Shown: positions 8,323 through 16,080 of the stretch, one piece after another
Numbering within the stretch: position 1 is the first letter of the stretch
How the letters are laid out: each line of letters starts with the position of its first letter
DNA from: Bacillota bacterium
GTDB taxonomy: Bacteria; Bacillota; Clostridia; Lachnospirales; Lachnospiraceae
DNA length: 64,000 nucleotides
Assembly: GCA_023458035.1 (NCBI GenBank)
Contig: JAEXAX010000004.1
Location: forward strand, 1 to 64,000
Direction of reading: 5' to 3'
Made by a program: the position numbers and the translations under genes
The notes under the pieces: generated by a model
What the model was told of the DNA's origin: nothing
Seen by the model: the letters and a program-made list of their open reading frames with translations, nothing else
Database searches by the model: none

Positions 8323-8556
8323 TCACGACACCGCAGAGGTGCCGGACGTCCCGGCGTCTTCTTCGTCATCGAAGAAGACGGTAGGGATACTGCAGGCCGT
8401 CGGATTGACTGAGCAATCCGAGCAACCCATCGTCTGTGTTTGTACGCCGTCAGCGGCGGTCATATTCACATTGACGTGTCCGGTGCCACTCAGGATGTTG
8501 GCATCCAGCATGGCGACCAGCTCATCAATCATCTGCTGTTCGCTTTTTTCGGCCAT
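8323..8556 (-). CDS. Small Cys-rich protein with a glycyl-radical-domain-like start
   Basis: This 77-residue protein starts one base inside the pflB stop (TAATG), so it is probably translationally coupled to pflB. Residues 10-31 (IDELVAMLDAN, then GHVNVN) match the opening of the neighbouring glycyl-radical domain (IDNLVNMLDGY, then HLNVN). The RVSGYAV loop is absent. Instead there is MGCSDCSVNPTAC with Cys45, Cys48 and Cys55, then an acidic tail (FFDDEEDAG). I know no named family for it. It could be a dummy radical domain that plugs or protects the lyase, a metal or redox sensor, or a third subunit. Codon use matches its neighbours and the spacing fits a real gene. Confidence 0.8.
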   Translation of the reverse strand: MAEKSEQQMIDELVAMLDANILSGTGHVNVNMTAADGVQTQTMGCSDCSVNPTACSIPTVFFDDEEDAGTSGTSAVS

Positions 8557-10616
8557 TACTGTACCTCTGACAGGTCGATGCCCAAATCGATATCCAGATC
8601 TCCGGTGAAGATCTGATCATCCTTGCCCAGGGCTCCCGGGATGATGGAGAAGGTATTCGAGATACCATCCTCGGCATCCTTAAACGGCAGCTTCGAAACG
8701 CTGGCCAGGGAAGCGATGGCACCGTGACTGTCGCGGCCGTGCATCGGGTTGGCACCCGGTGCCAGCGGCTCGCCGATCTTACGTCCGTCCGGAGTGGAAC
8801 CGGTGTTCTTTCCGTACATTACGTTAGAGGTAATGGTCAGGATAGAAGTGGTCGGGATACCGTTACGGTAGGTCTTGTTCTCACGAACATACTGCATAAA
8901 GGTATGTACCAGCTCGGTGGCGATGGTATCAACACGATCATCATCATTACCGTATTTCGGGAAGTCACCGTCGATTTCGTAATCTACGACGATACCGTCT
9001 GCATCACGAACGGTCTTCACCTTGGCATACTTGATGGCAGATAAGGAATCGGCTACAACCGACAGTCCGGCGATACCGGTCGCAAACCATCTGGTTACAT
9101 GCTGATCATGTAAGGCCATCTGTAAACGCTCATAGCTGTATTTGTCATGCATGTAGTGAATGATATTCAGGGCATTTACATATACGCCGGCCAGCCACTT
9201 CATCATGTCCTTATAACGCGGCATTACCTCGTCATAGCTTAAGTACTCGTCGGTAATCGGACGGAACTTCGGTCCTACCTGTACCTTGCTGATCTCATCG
9301 ACACCGCCGTTGATCGCATATAACAGACACTTTGCCAGGTTGGCACGGGCACCGAAGAATTGCATTTCCTTGCCGACACGCATGGAGGATACGCAGCAGG
9401 CGATGGCATAGTCATCACCGCGGGCTACTCGCATCAGGTCATCATTCTCGTACTGTACGGCAGAGGTATTAATCGAAGTCTTGGCACAGAAACGCTTAAA
9501 GTTGGTCGGCAGCTTGGTGGACCACAGAACCGTCATGTTCGGTTCCGGAGCCGGACCCAGGTTGTTCAGGGTGTGCAGGTAACGGAAGGAGGTCTTGGTA
9601 ACCAGCGGTCTGCCGTCCAGACCGACGCCGGCCAGAGACTCGGTTACCCAGGTCGGGTCACCGGCAAAGATCTGGTTATACTCCGGAGTACGGGCAAATT
9701 TTACCAGACGCAGCTTCATAACAAAGTGGTCTACAAACTCTTGAATCTCCTCCTCGGTGAAACGGCCTTCCCGCAGGTCACGTTCAGCGTAAATGTCGAT
9801 AAAGGTAGAGGTACGGCCAAGACTCATGGCAGCGCCGTTCTGCTCTTTGATGGCAGCCAGGTAAGCCAGGTACATGAACTGGATGGCTTCCTGCACGTTT
9901 CCGGCCGGCCGGCTGATGTCAAAGCCATAGATCTCGCCCAGCTTTTTCAGCTCCTGCAGTGCGCGGATCTGCTCGGATAATTCCTCGCGGTCACGGATAT
10001 TCTCAGCATCCATTACAAACGGAGTAGAGTCCTTCTGCATGATTTTATCTTCGATCAGTCTGTCAACACCATAGAGGGCCACGCGACGATAGTCGCCGAT
10101 GATACGGCCGCGGCCGTAAGCATCCGGCAGACCGGTGATGATGTGGTTGGAGCGGCAAATACGCATTTCTTCATTGTAAGCATCAAATACACCGGCATTA
10201 TGGGTCTTGCGATGTGTGGTAAAAAATTCCACGATCTCCGGATCAACGGTATAGCCATTGTCCTTGCAGGCCTTCATGGCCATTCTGATACCACCGTACG
10301 GCTGTAAGGAACGCTTAAACGGTTTATCGGTCTGGAAGCCGACGATGGTCTCCAGATCTTTATTCAGATATCCCGGTCCGTGAGAGGTGATGGTGGAAAC
10401 CAGCTTGGTATCCATATCCAGCACGCCTCCGGCAGCCAGCTCCTGCCTGGTCAGCTCCATTACCTGATTCCACAGGGTCTTGGTTGCTTCGGTCGGCCCG
10501 GTCAGGAAGCTGTCATCGCCTTCATATACTGTAAAGTTCTTTTGAATAAAGTCGCGCACATTAATCTCTTTTTGCCATGCGCCCGGGGCAAAAGAACGCC
10601 ATTCGTTACTCATCAT
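8556..10616 (-). CDS. pflB: Pyruvate formate-lyase catalytic chain lacking the glycyl-radical domain
   Basis: This 686-residue chain converts pyruvate and CoA to acetyl-CoA and formate in anaerobic metabolism. It aligns with E. coli PflB from the start (RSFAPGAWQKEINVRDFI) through GPEPN-type and ATFIDIY-type core motifs. The catalytic pair Cys407-Cys408 lies in AIACCVSSMRVG. E. coli PflB (about 760 residues) continues after FSIVPAALGKED into the radical domain. Here FSIIPGALGKDD is followed only by a 19-residue acidic tail ending DLGIDLSEVQ and a stop. The start is the ATG at 10614-10616, eight bases after GGAGG; the ATG at 10631 overlaps that site. It is the first gene of the four-gene operon. 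Confidence 0.95.
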   Translation of the reverse strand: MMSNEWRSFAPGAWQKEINVRDFIQKNFTVYEGDDSFLTGPTEATKTLWNQVMELTRQELAAGGVLDMDTKLVSTITSHGPGYLNKDLETIVGFQTDKPFKRSLQPYGGIRMAMKACKDNGYTVDPEIVEFFTTHRKTHNAGVFDAYNEEMRICRSNHIITGLPDAYGRGRIIGDYRRVALYGVDRLIEDKIMQKDSTPFVMDAENIRDREELSEQIRALQELKKLGEIYGFDISRPAGNVQEAIQFMYLAYLAAIKEQNGAAMSLGRTSTFIDIYAERDLREGRFTEEEIQEFVDHFVMKLRLVKFARTPEYNQIFAGDPTWVTESLAGVGLDGRPLVTKTSFRYLHTLNNLGPAPEPNMTVLWSTKLPTNFKRFCAKTSINTSAVQYENDDLMRVARGDDYAIACCVSSMRVGKEMQFFGARANLAKCLLYAINGGVDEISKVQVGPKFRPITDEYLSYDEVMPRYKDMMKWLAGVYVNALNIIHYMHDKYSYERLQMALHDQHVTRWFATGIAGLSVVADSLSAIKYAKVKTVRDADGIVVDYEIDGDFPKYGNDDDRVDTIATELVHTFMQYVRENKTYRNGIPTTSILTITSNVMYGKNTGSTPDGRKIGEPLAPGANPMHGRDSHGAIASLASVSKLPFKDAEDGISNTFSIIPGALGKDDQIFTGDLDIDLGIDLSEVQ

Positions 10617-10670
10617 TTTTTCTCCCTCCATATTGCATCGTTAGTTTTACTGACCACGTCGCTACTTGAG

Positions 10671-10692
10671 AAACGGTATCAATTACCCGTTT
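10671..10692 (-). promoter_or_regulatory. Hairpin at the 5' end of the pfl transcript
   Basis: AAACGG and CCGTTT (10671-10676 and 10687-10692) form a stem immediately downstream of the predicted start of transcription. It could stabilise the mRNA or bind a regulator. No Rex- or FNR-type site was recognised. Confidence 0.4.
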
Positions 10693-10701
10693 GACGCTTT
10701 T

Positions 10702-10731
10702 ATTATAGCGGTAAGAGACTATTTTCGTCAA
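10702..10731 (-). promoter_or_regulatory. Promoter of the pfl operon
   Basis: On the minus strand, TTGACG (10726-10731) and a perfect TATAAT (10702-10707) are 18 bases apart. This gives a leader of about 80 bases before pflB. Confidence 0.75.
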
Positions 10732-10779
10732 TGATCCGGACTGTTCTTTTTGGGATACAGTATACAATATAAATACAAT

Positions 10780-10808
10780 TTGAGTGACCCTGAAAATGAT
10801 GGTAGAAT
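10780..10808 (+). promoter_or_regulatory. Promoter of the YcxB-like gene
   Basis: TTGAGT (10780-10785) and TAGAAT (10803-10808) are 17 bases apart. A second weaker pair lies just upstream. AAAGGAGGAG precedes the start at 10845. This region is the divergent control region with the pfl operon. Confidence 0.5.
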
Positions 10809-10844
10809 GGAAACAGAAAGTGCCGACAAAAAAAGGAGGAGCTT

Positions 10845-11381
10845 ATGGAGTTTGAAATCAAAACGGTGCTGACCGAACCGCTGGTGCGGGAAGCTTACAG
10901 ACGCTTGGCCAGGCGCAGCCGTGTCCTATCGGGTTTGTATGCACTGTTATCAATGGCTTATATTTATATGGCATGGCGGCAGCACCAGCCGGACCGGTGG
11001 CTGCAGATGCTGGCCGGAGTCATTGGCATACTGATCGGAATTTTGATTTTTTCCGGTCTGTGGCGCTGGCAGGCGCATCGTGACAGTCGTCTGTTGTCAG
11101 CCGAGAATGATACCACAGTGAAGCTGCTGTTTGTTAGTCAGGAGAGCGTGGTTCAGGCGGATCAAAAGGGACAGGGAATCTGTGTGTACCGTCCCATGGG
11201 CAAGGAACGGATTTGTTATTCCTATCGACAGGTTAAACGGGTGTTGGAGTTAAAGCATGGCTTTGTACTGGAGCTGGCCGGCGGCCGGATGTTGATTGCC
11301 GAGAAGGCCGGCTTTATCAAAGGGCGGTCGGAACGGTTTGTGGACTGGATCAAACTGCAAAAACAGATGGCCGGAAAATAA
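10845..11381 (+). CDS. YcxB-like membrane protein
   Basis: This 178-residue protein has two adjacent hydrophobic segments (about residues 29-44 and 51-70). A soluble C-terminal half follows, in which a Y-x-Q-V-K-R-V...GF-x-L-x-L-x-GG-R pattern resembles the YcxB-like domain (PF14317). Its function is unknown and it probably sits in the cytoplasmic membrane. It has its own promoter and a strong ribosome binding site. The family call rests on layout and a few conserved positions. Confidence 0.6.
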   Translation: MEFEIKTVLTEPLVREAYRRLARRSRVLSGLYALLSMAYIYMAWRQHQPDRWLQMLAGVIGILIGILIFSGLWRWQAHRDSRLLSAENDTTVKLLFVSQESVVQADQKGQGICVYRPMGKERICYSYRQVKRVLELKHGFVLELAGGRMLIAEKAGFIKGRSERFVDWIKLQKQMAGK

Positions 11382-11427
11382 ATCGGAAGCGGGCTGTTTT
11401 GGCAGGATTTTATTAAGGAACAAAAAA

Positions 11428-11456
11428 TTGACGAACCGTGTGATTTCCTTTATACT
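11428..11456 (+). promoter_or_regulatory. Promoter of the lipoprotein gene
   Basis: TTGACG (11428-11433) and TATACT (11451-11456) are 17 bases apart, close to consensus. The start codon at 11498 follows GAGAGGA. Confidence 0.75.
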
Positions 11457-11497
11457 AAAGAGAATTCTTAAAAAGCGAATTTAGAGAGGATAAATTT

Positions 11498-12124
11498 ATG
11501 AATATGAAAAAGAGTATAATGGCCTTGGTTTTGGGACTTGGGCTGACTGTATTGTCGCTGACCGGCTGCGGTTCAAATAGGCAGAAGGCAGCCGGGCTGA
11601 CCGGATCGACGGTTGTGAAAGAAAAGAGTGATTCAAATATCGACAGCAATGCAAAGCCGAACGATCCGGCGGAGAAAACAAAATCAGGGAAAACAAAATC
11701 AGGGAAAACAAAATCAGGGAAAACGTCAGGGCTTATCGATATAGATAAAGTCATGGGTAAAAAAACGACTGCTGACAAGACGGCAGTCACATCTCTGGAA
11801 GAGTATATGAAAAAAGTGCCGGGGGCCGGAAAGAGTCTGGAAGCGCTGGCAAGCATGATGGAAAACGATCAGGTATCGCTTAAGATGAGTGCCAGGGGAA
11901 ATGCCCTGGAGATGATCCTGACCCTCAAAAACGAGATGGATGAGGTTACAGCCGGAGCCATGAAGACAGGCCTTGAAACATCGTTTTCCGCTCAGGAAAA
12001 GCTCTTAAAGAGTCAGCTGAAGACCCTGGCTGCCCAGTCAGGCCTGACCGGCTTGCGTTTTGAGATCATTGTTAATAAAAACGACGGCAGTGAATTGTTG
12101 CATTTGTCCATACAGCAGGATTGA
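11498..12124 (+). CDS. Lipoprotein of unknown function
   Basis: This 208-residue protein has a lipoprotein signal peptide: MKKS, a hydrophobic core, and lipobox LTGC with Cys24. A flexible, lysine-rich linker with three KTKSG repeats (about residues 60-75) leads to a helical C-terminal domain from about residue 85 (SLEEYMKKVPG to LHLSIQQD). It is likely anchored on the outer face of the membrane. The C-terminal domain is not recognised. It stands alone between the YcxB-like gene and asnS. Confidence 0.8.
   Translation: MNMKKSIMALVLGLGLTVLSLTGCGSNRQKAAGLTGSTVVKEKSDSNIDSNAKPNDPAEKTKSGKTKSGKTKSGKTSGLIDIDKVMGKKTTADKTAVTSLEEYMKKVPGAGKSLEALASMMENDQVSLKMSARGNALEMILTLKNEMDEVTAGAMKTGLETSFSAQEKLLKSQLKTLAAQSGLTGLRFEIIVNKNDGSELLHLSIQQD
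11674..11718 (+). repeat. 15-base tandem repeat in the lipoprotein linker
   Basis: Three identical copies of a 15-base unit (GAAAACAAAATCAGG), plus the start of a fourth, encode KTKSG repeats. Slippage would change linker length by five residues per unit without breaking the frame. Confidence 0.95.
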
Positions 12125-12193
12125 CCAAGGGGCTGTCATAGCGGTATGACAAGATGAAGAAAAATGAACGTATATATATAAAGGAGGAAGGTC

Positions 12194-13585
12194 ATGAAAT
12201 TAGTGACTGTACGAGAGATCTATCAACAAAAGGAGACCTATATCGGTCAGACGATCGAGGTGGGCGGCTGGTTACGCAGCATCCGGGATTCCAAGAGCTT
12301 TGGCTTTATCGTTTTGCACGACGGCAGTTTTTTTGAAACTCTGCAGGTCGTATACCATGATACCATGGAAAATTTTGCAGAGGTTTCCAAATTAAATGTC
12401 GGTGCGGCGGTGACCGTGCGCGGAACCCTGGTAGCGACTCCGCAGGCTAAGCAGCCGTTTGAGATTCAGGCTGAGGCGGTGACCATCATTGGAGCCTCGA
12501 CACCGGATTATCCGTTGCAGAAGAAGCGTCACAGCTTCGAATATCTGCGCAGTATCTCGCATCTGCGTCCTCGTACCAATACCTTCCAGGCGGTTTTCAG
12601 AGTGCGTTCTCTGATCGCCGGAGCCATTCATCAGTTCTTTCTGGACCGCAACTTCGTTTATGTACATACGCCGATCATCACCGGCTCGGATGCCGAGGGA
12701 GCAGGTGAAATGTTTCAAGTGACGACGCTCGATATGAATCAGCTGCCGTTAACGAAGGACGGTCAGGTAGATGAGAGCCGGGACTTCTTCGGGAAGAAGA
12801 CCAGTCTGACAGTGAGCGGACAGTTAAACGGTGAAACCTTTGCTATGGCTTTCCGTAATATATATACTTTCGGTCCGACCTTCCGGGCGGAAAACTCAAA
12901 TACCACCCGCCATGCGGCCGAGTTCTGGATGATCGAGCCGGAGATAGCCTTTGCTGATTTGCAGGATGATATGTGTCTGGCTGAGGAGATGTTGAAATAT
13001 ATCATTTCCTATGTGTTGGAGAAGGCGCCGGAGGAGATGAATTTCCTGAACTCCTTTGTGGATAAGGGCTTATTGGAGCGTTTGCAGACTGTGCGGCAGG
13101 CAGATTTCGGACGTATCACCTACACCGAGGCCATTGAGTTGCTGAAAGAGCACAATGATGAATTTGATTATCCGGTATCCTGGGGCTGTGATCTGCAGAC
13201 CGAGCATGAGCGTTATCTGACTGAGCAGATCTTTAAGAAGCCGGTCTTTGTAACAGACTATCCGAAGGAAATCAAGGCCTTTTATATGAAGCAGAATGCC
13301 GATGGCAAGACTGTGGCAGCCATGGACTGTCTGGTGCCGGGTATCGGAGAGATCATCGGCGGCAGCCAGCGTGAGGACGATCTGGAGCTGCTTAGCAGCC
13401 GTATGCAGGAGCTGGGCATGGAACTGGAGGATTATGACTTTTACCTGGATCTGCGCCGCTACGGTTCGGCTCCGCATGCCGGCTTCGGTCTGGGCTTTGA
13501 GCGTTGCGTCATGTATCTGACCGGCATGGGCAATATTCGTGATGTTCTTCCGTTTGCCAGAACAGTCGGAAACTGCGACCTGTAA
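12194..13585 (+). CDS. asnS: Asparagine-tRNA ligase
   Basis: This 463-residue class IIb aminoacyl-tRNA synthetase charges tRNA-Asn. The N-terminal OB-fold (VGGWLRSIRDSKSFGFIVL) binds the anticodon. The catalytic domain has motif 2 (TFRAENSNTTRHAAEFWMIE) and motif 3 (GFGLGFERCVMYLTG) near the C-terminus. Length and motifs are typical. The ATG follows AAGGAGGAAGG. The leader contains a small TGTCATA/TATGACA hairpin (12136-12152) but no T-box features. Confidence 0.97.
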   Translation: MKLVTVREIYQQKETYIGQTIEVGGWLRSIRDSKSFGFIVLHDGSFFETLQVVYHDTMENFAEVSKLNVGAAVTVRGTLVATPQAKQPFEIQAEAVTIIGASTPDYPLQKKRHSFEYLRSISHLRPRTNTFQAVFRVRSLIAGAIHQFFLDRNFVYVHTPIITGSDAEGAGEMFQVTTLDMNQLPLTKDGQVDESRDFFGKKTSLTVSGQLNGETFAMAFRNIYTFGPTFRAENSNTTRHAAEFWMIEPEIAFADLQDDMCLAEEMLKYIISYVLEKAPEEMNFLNSFVDKGLLERLQTVRQADFGRITYTEAIELLKEHNDEFDYPVSWGCDLQTEHERYLTEQIFKKPVFVTDYPKEIKAFYMKQNADGKTVAAMDCLVPGIGEIIGGSQREDDLELLSSRMQELGMELEDYDFYLDLRRYGSAPHAGFGLGFERCVMYLTGMGNIRDVLPFARTVGNCDL

Positions 13586-13608
13586 ACGTTTTTCATTATG
13601 AGGTAGAG

Positions 13609-14502
13609 ATGGAATTTATACATATTGCAGATGTTCACCTGGGGGCGGCTGAGTTTGATGGCGGGGCGACCGTAAAACAAGCCTTTTTGCAGGTGATGGA
13701 ACGCTGTATCAATGAAAAGATCGATGTATTATTTGTGGCGGGGGACTTGTTCCACCGCCCTCCGTCTATTCAGGAGCTGAAGTTTGTTATTCATCAATTT
13801 ACCAGACTGGCGCCGACACTGGTCGTAATCATTGCCGGGAATCATGATCATATAGATGCAGGCAGCGCTTGGCTGAAGGTACGCTTCCCGGCCAATGTGA
13901 TCTTCTTCGGCTCGGAAAAGTTGGCCATGTGTGAACTGAAACGCTGGCGGCTGCGCGTCTATGGCAGCAGCTACCTGCAAGAGCAGGATACAAGGCCGAT
14001 GCCCGGCAGTCGGGTAAAAACGGAGGATGACTGGCATAACATACTGCTGGGGCATGGCGGAAATGGCGGACATCATCCGTTTCGGCGGGATGATCTGCGA
14101 AAATTTACCTACGTCGCCTTGGGGCATTTGCATCAATTTGAGCAGCTGGGGCCGGGGATTTGCTATCCGGGATCTCCTGCGCCGGTCTATCCATTCGAGA
14201 TCTGGCAGCATGGCTATATCAGAGGCAGTCTGAATGTGAACAGCGGGCGATTGGAGATCGGCTTTGTGGCATTAACGGAGGCAGCGCCGAGGGTGGAGGA
14301 AGCACCGAGAATGGAGGCAGCGCCAAATCATATGTCGCCGGCTCAAATATCGACGCTTCAAACGGCGGAGGCAGCCGGTCTGGAGGAGCGCTATCGAAAA
14401 CTCTGTGCCGAACTGCCGATCGGGCGCCGTGAAACAGTCCTGCACTGGGGGCTGTGGGCTTTGCAGCAGGCCGGCGAGGAGGTTGTCGATGTGGATCTCT
14501 GA
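13609..14502 (+). CDS. SbcD/YhaO-like metallophosphoesterase, putative DNA exonuclease
   Basis: This 297-residue calcineurin-like phosphoesterase shows the full metal-site order: HIADVHLG, FVAGDLFHR, IAGNHDH, LGHGGNGGHH and ALGHLHQ. It resembles the nuclease partner in SbcCD/YhaON-type DNA repair complexes. A low-complexity A/P/E/M-rich stretch (about residues 225-245) links the catalytic part to a short C-terminal piece. Its end overlaps the start of the ATPase gene by 14 bases, which strongly suggests the two products work together. Confidence 0.85.
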   Translation: MEFIHIADVHLGAAEFDGGATVKQAFLQVMERCINEKIDVLFVAGDLFHRPPSIQELKFVIHQFTRLAPTLVVIIAGNHDHIDAGSAWLKVRFPANVIFFGSEKLAMCELKRWRLRVYGSSYLQEQDTRPMPGSRVKTEDDWHNILLGHGGNGGHHPFRRDDLRKFTYVALGHLHQFEQLGPGICYPGSPAPVYPFEIWQHGYIRGSLNVNSGRLEIGFVALTEAAPRVEEAPRMEAAPNHMSPAQISTLQTAEAAGLEERYRKLCAELPIGRRETVLHWGLWALQQAGEEVVDVDL

Positions 14503-16060
14503 GTTGGAAATTTATGGCTTTGGGGTCATGCAAAACAGACGGTTTCGTTTTGGTGAAGGGTTGACTCTGATCTGCGGAGGGAACGAAAGCGGCAAAACAA
14601 CCTTGTTTTATTGTCTGCTGGCCTTGCTCTATGGCATGAAAAAGCCGCGTGGACGCAGCAGTCTGCAGCAGGCATACCTACGCTACGATCCGGGTGAGGG
14701 GCGGCCATATGCAGCGGCCGCGACCATTCATTTACCGGTCGGTGAGGTCAGGCTGTACCGTGATTTTCGAAATCCCTCGTCTGACTGTCTGCTGCTGAAT
14801 GACCGGGAGCAAAGTGTTCGGTTGTTGGAGCAGTGGCTGCCGATCGGGGAGCGCTGGTTATATTTGCAGACATTTGCGCTGTCAGGACTGGCCGGCGTAT
14901 CAAAGGAAGACTTGTCATCCCTGCTGCAGGCTTATATCCGGGCGGCCGAGGGCGGCAGTGCGGGCTTTCTTGGGGAACGTTCGCTTGAACTGCTGCGCGG
15001 CCGGCAAAGAGAAATAAGCCGTCAAATTACGATCCTTGAACAGGAATGCCGTGAGGCAGCGGCGGCACAGTCCGCCAAATTAAGACTATTGGAGGAGCAA
15101 AAGCTTCGAGTGGAGGAACAGCTTCAAGCCTGCACAGTGGTAAAGAGCCTGCCAAAATCGGGAAATACAGATGAGTTTGAACCGGCTCCCCGCCTGCAGT
15201 CGGCCGGCGTTCGCGGTTTTTTACGATTTCTGGAATGGCTTTGTCTGTTGGGCGGCGGGGCGCTGCTGGTCTTTGGCTTGATGCGGGACATGATGCCGGC
15301 CGTCACCGGAGGAGCGGTGATACTGGCGCTGTCGGTCATCCTGTTTTTACATCGGATTATCCAGCATGATGTGATGCAGGACGAGGATATGCGTTTGTAT
15401 CGACGCCAGGTACTGGAACCGCATCGGCTGGAAGCGGAAAAGCGTCGAAGCTATCAAAAGGCTTTGGAACGAGAATGGAAACAGCTGGATGAGCAGCAGC
15501 GAGAATTGCAGCAAGACAAAGCGGCTGAGCACACCGGGCAGCTGGGAAGTTTGAAGGGGCAGGCCGAGGAGATCAGGGATGCTCAGCGCCTGCTGCAGAC
15601 GGCTGTTCAGGGACAGAATTCGGAAGGCGCCAAGGGATTGGAGCAGCGGGTGAATGCCCTTTATCACCGCATAGAGGAACAGAGCGGCCGCAGCATCGGG
15701 TTTACCGGGGAGCGTTTATTGGTTCGACAAAAAGGCGGCAGTTTGCAGGGACTGGGGACAGTACCGGGCAGGGAAACACAGCTTGAGAGCCTGCAACTGA
15801 GTACCGGCACCCTGCAGCTGCTATATTTACTATTGCGGTTGACTGTTACGGAGTATTGGCCGGGTGACCTGCCCTATCTGTGGGATGATGCCTTGTTGAC
15901 ATTGGATGATAAAAGGGCAGCGGCCATTCTGAGGGAGCTCGCAGATCGGGCAAAACAGCATCAGGTTTGGATATTGACATGTCAGAAACGGGAGCATGGT
16001 CTGCTGAGTCAGGCAGGCATACCGTTTCGGGTGCTGGATCTGGAATCGGCGGAAGTATAG
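14489..16060 (+). CDS. YhaN-like SMC-type ATPase with a membrane hairpin
   Basis: This 523-residue partner of the nuclease upstream has an N-terminal Walker A GGNESGKTTL near residue 30. Helical arms follow. At about residues 245-297 there are two transmembrane segments (FLEWLCLLGGGALLVFGL and AVILALSVILFL). Then come a coiled coil, an LSTGTLQLLYLL signature and a Walker B-like LPYLWDDALLTLDD. B. subtilis YhaN is nearly twice as long, so the arms are short here. The membrane hairpin would tether the repair complex to the membrane. The start lies inside the upstream gene; GGCGAGGAGG precedes it. Confidence 0.8.
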   Translation: MWISELEIYGFGVMQNRRFRFGEGLTLICGGNESGKTTLFYCLLALLYGMKKPRGRSSLQQAYLRYDPGEGRPYAAAATIHLPVGEVRLYRDFRNPSSDCLLLNDREQSVRLLEQWLPIGERWLYLQTFALSGLAGVSKEDLSSLLQAYIRAAEGGSAGFLGERSLELLRGRQREISRQITILEQECREAAAAQSAKLRLLEEQKLRVEEQLQACTVVKSLPKSGNTDEFEPAPRLQSAGVRGFLRFLEWLCLLGGGALLVFGLMRDMMPAVTGGAVILALSVILFLHRIIQHDVMQDEDMRLYRRQVLEPHRLEAEKRRSYQKALEREWKQLDEQQRELQQDKAAEHTGQLGSLKGQAEEIRDAQRLLQTAVQGQNSEGAKGLEQRVNALYHRIEEQSGRSIGFTGERLLVRQKGGSLQGLGTVPGRETQLESLQLSTGTLQLLYLLLRLTVTEYWPGDLPYLWDDALLTLDDKRAAAILRELADRAKQHQVWILTCQKREHGLLSQAGIPFRVLDLESAEV

Positions 16061-16080
16061 GGATAAAACAGGAGGAAGCG

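Noticed and set aside
9360..9980. 206-residue open frame on the plus strand inside pflB
   Set aside because: It is antisense to a clearly coding, conserved gene, has no ribosome binding site and shows no recognisable domain.
12125..12193. T-box leader of asnS
   Set aside because: The gap is only about 70 bases and lacks the T-box sequence and specifier stem.
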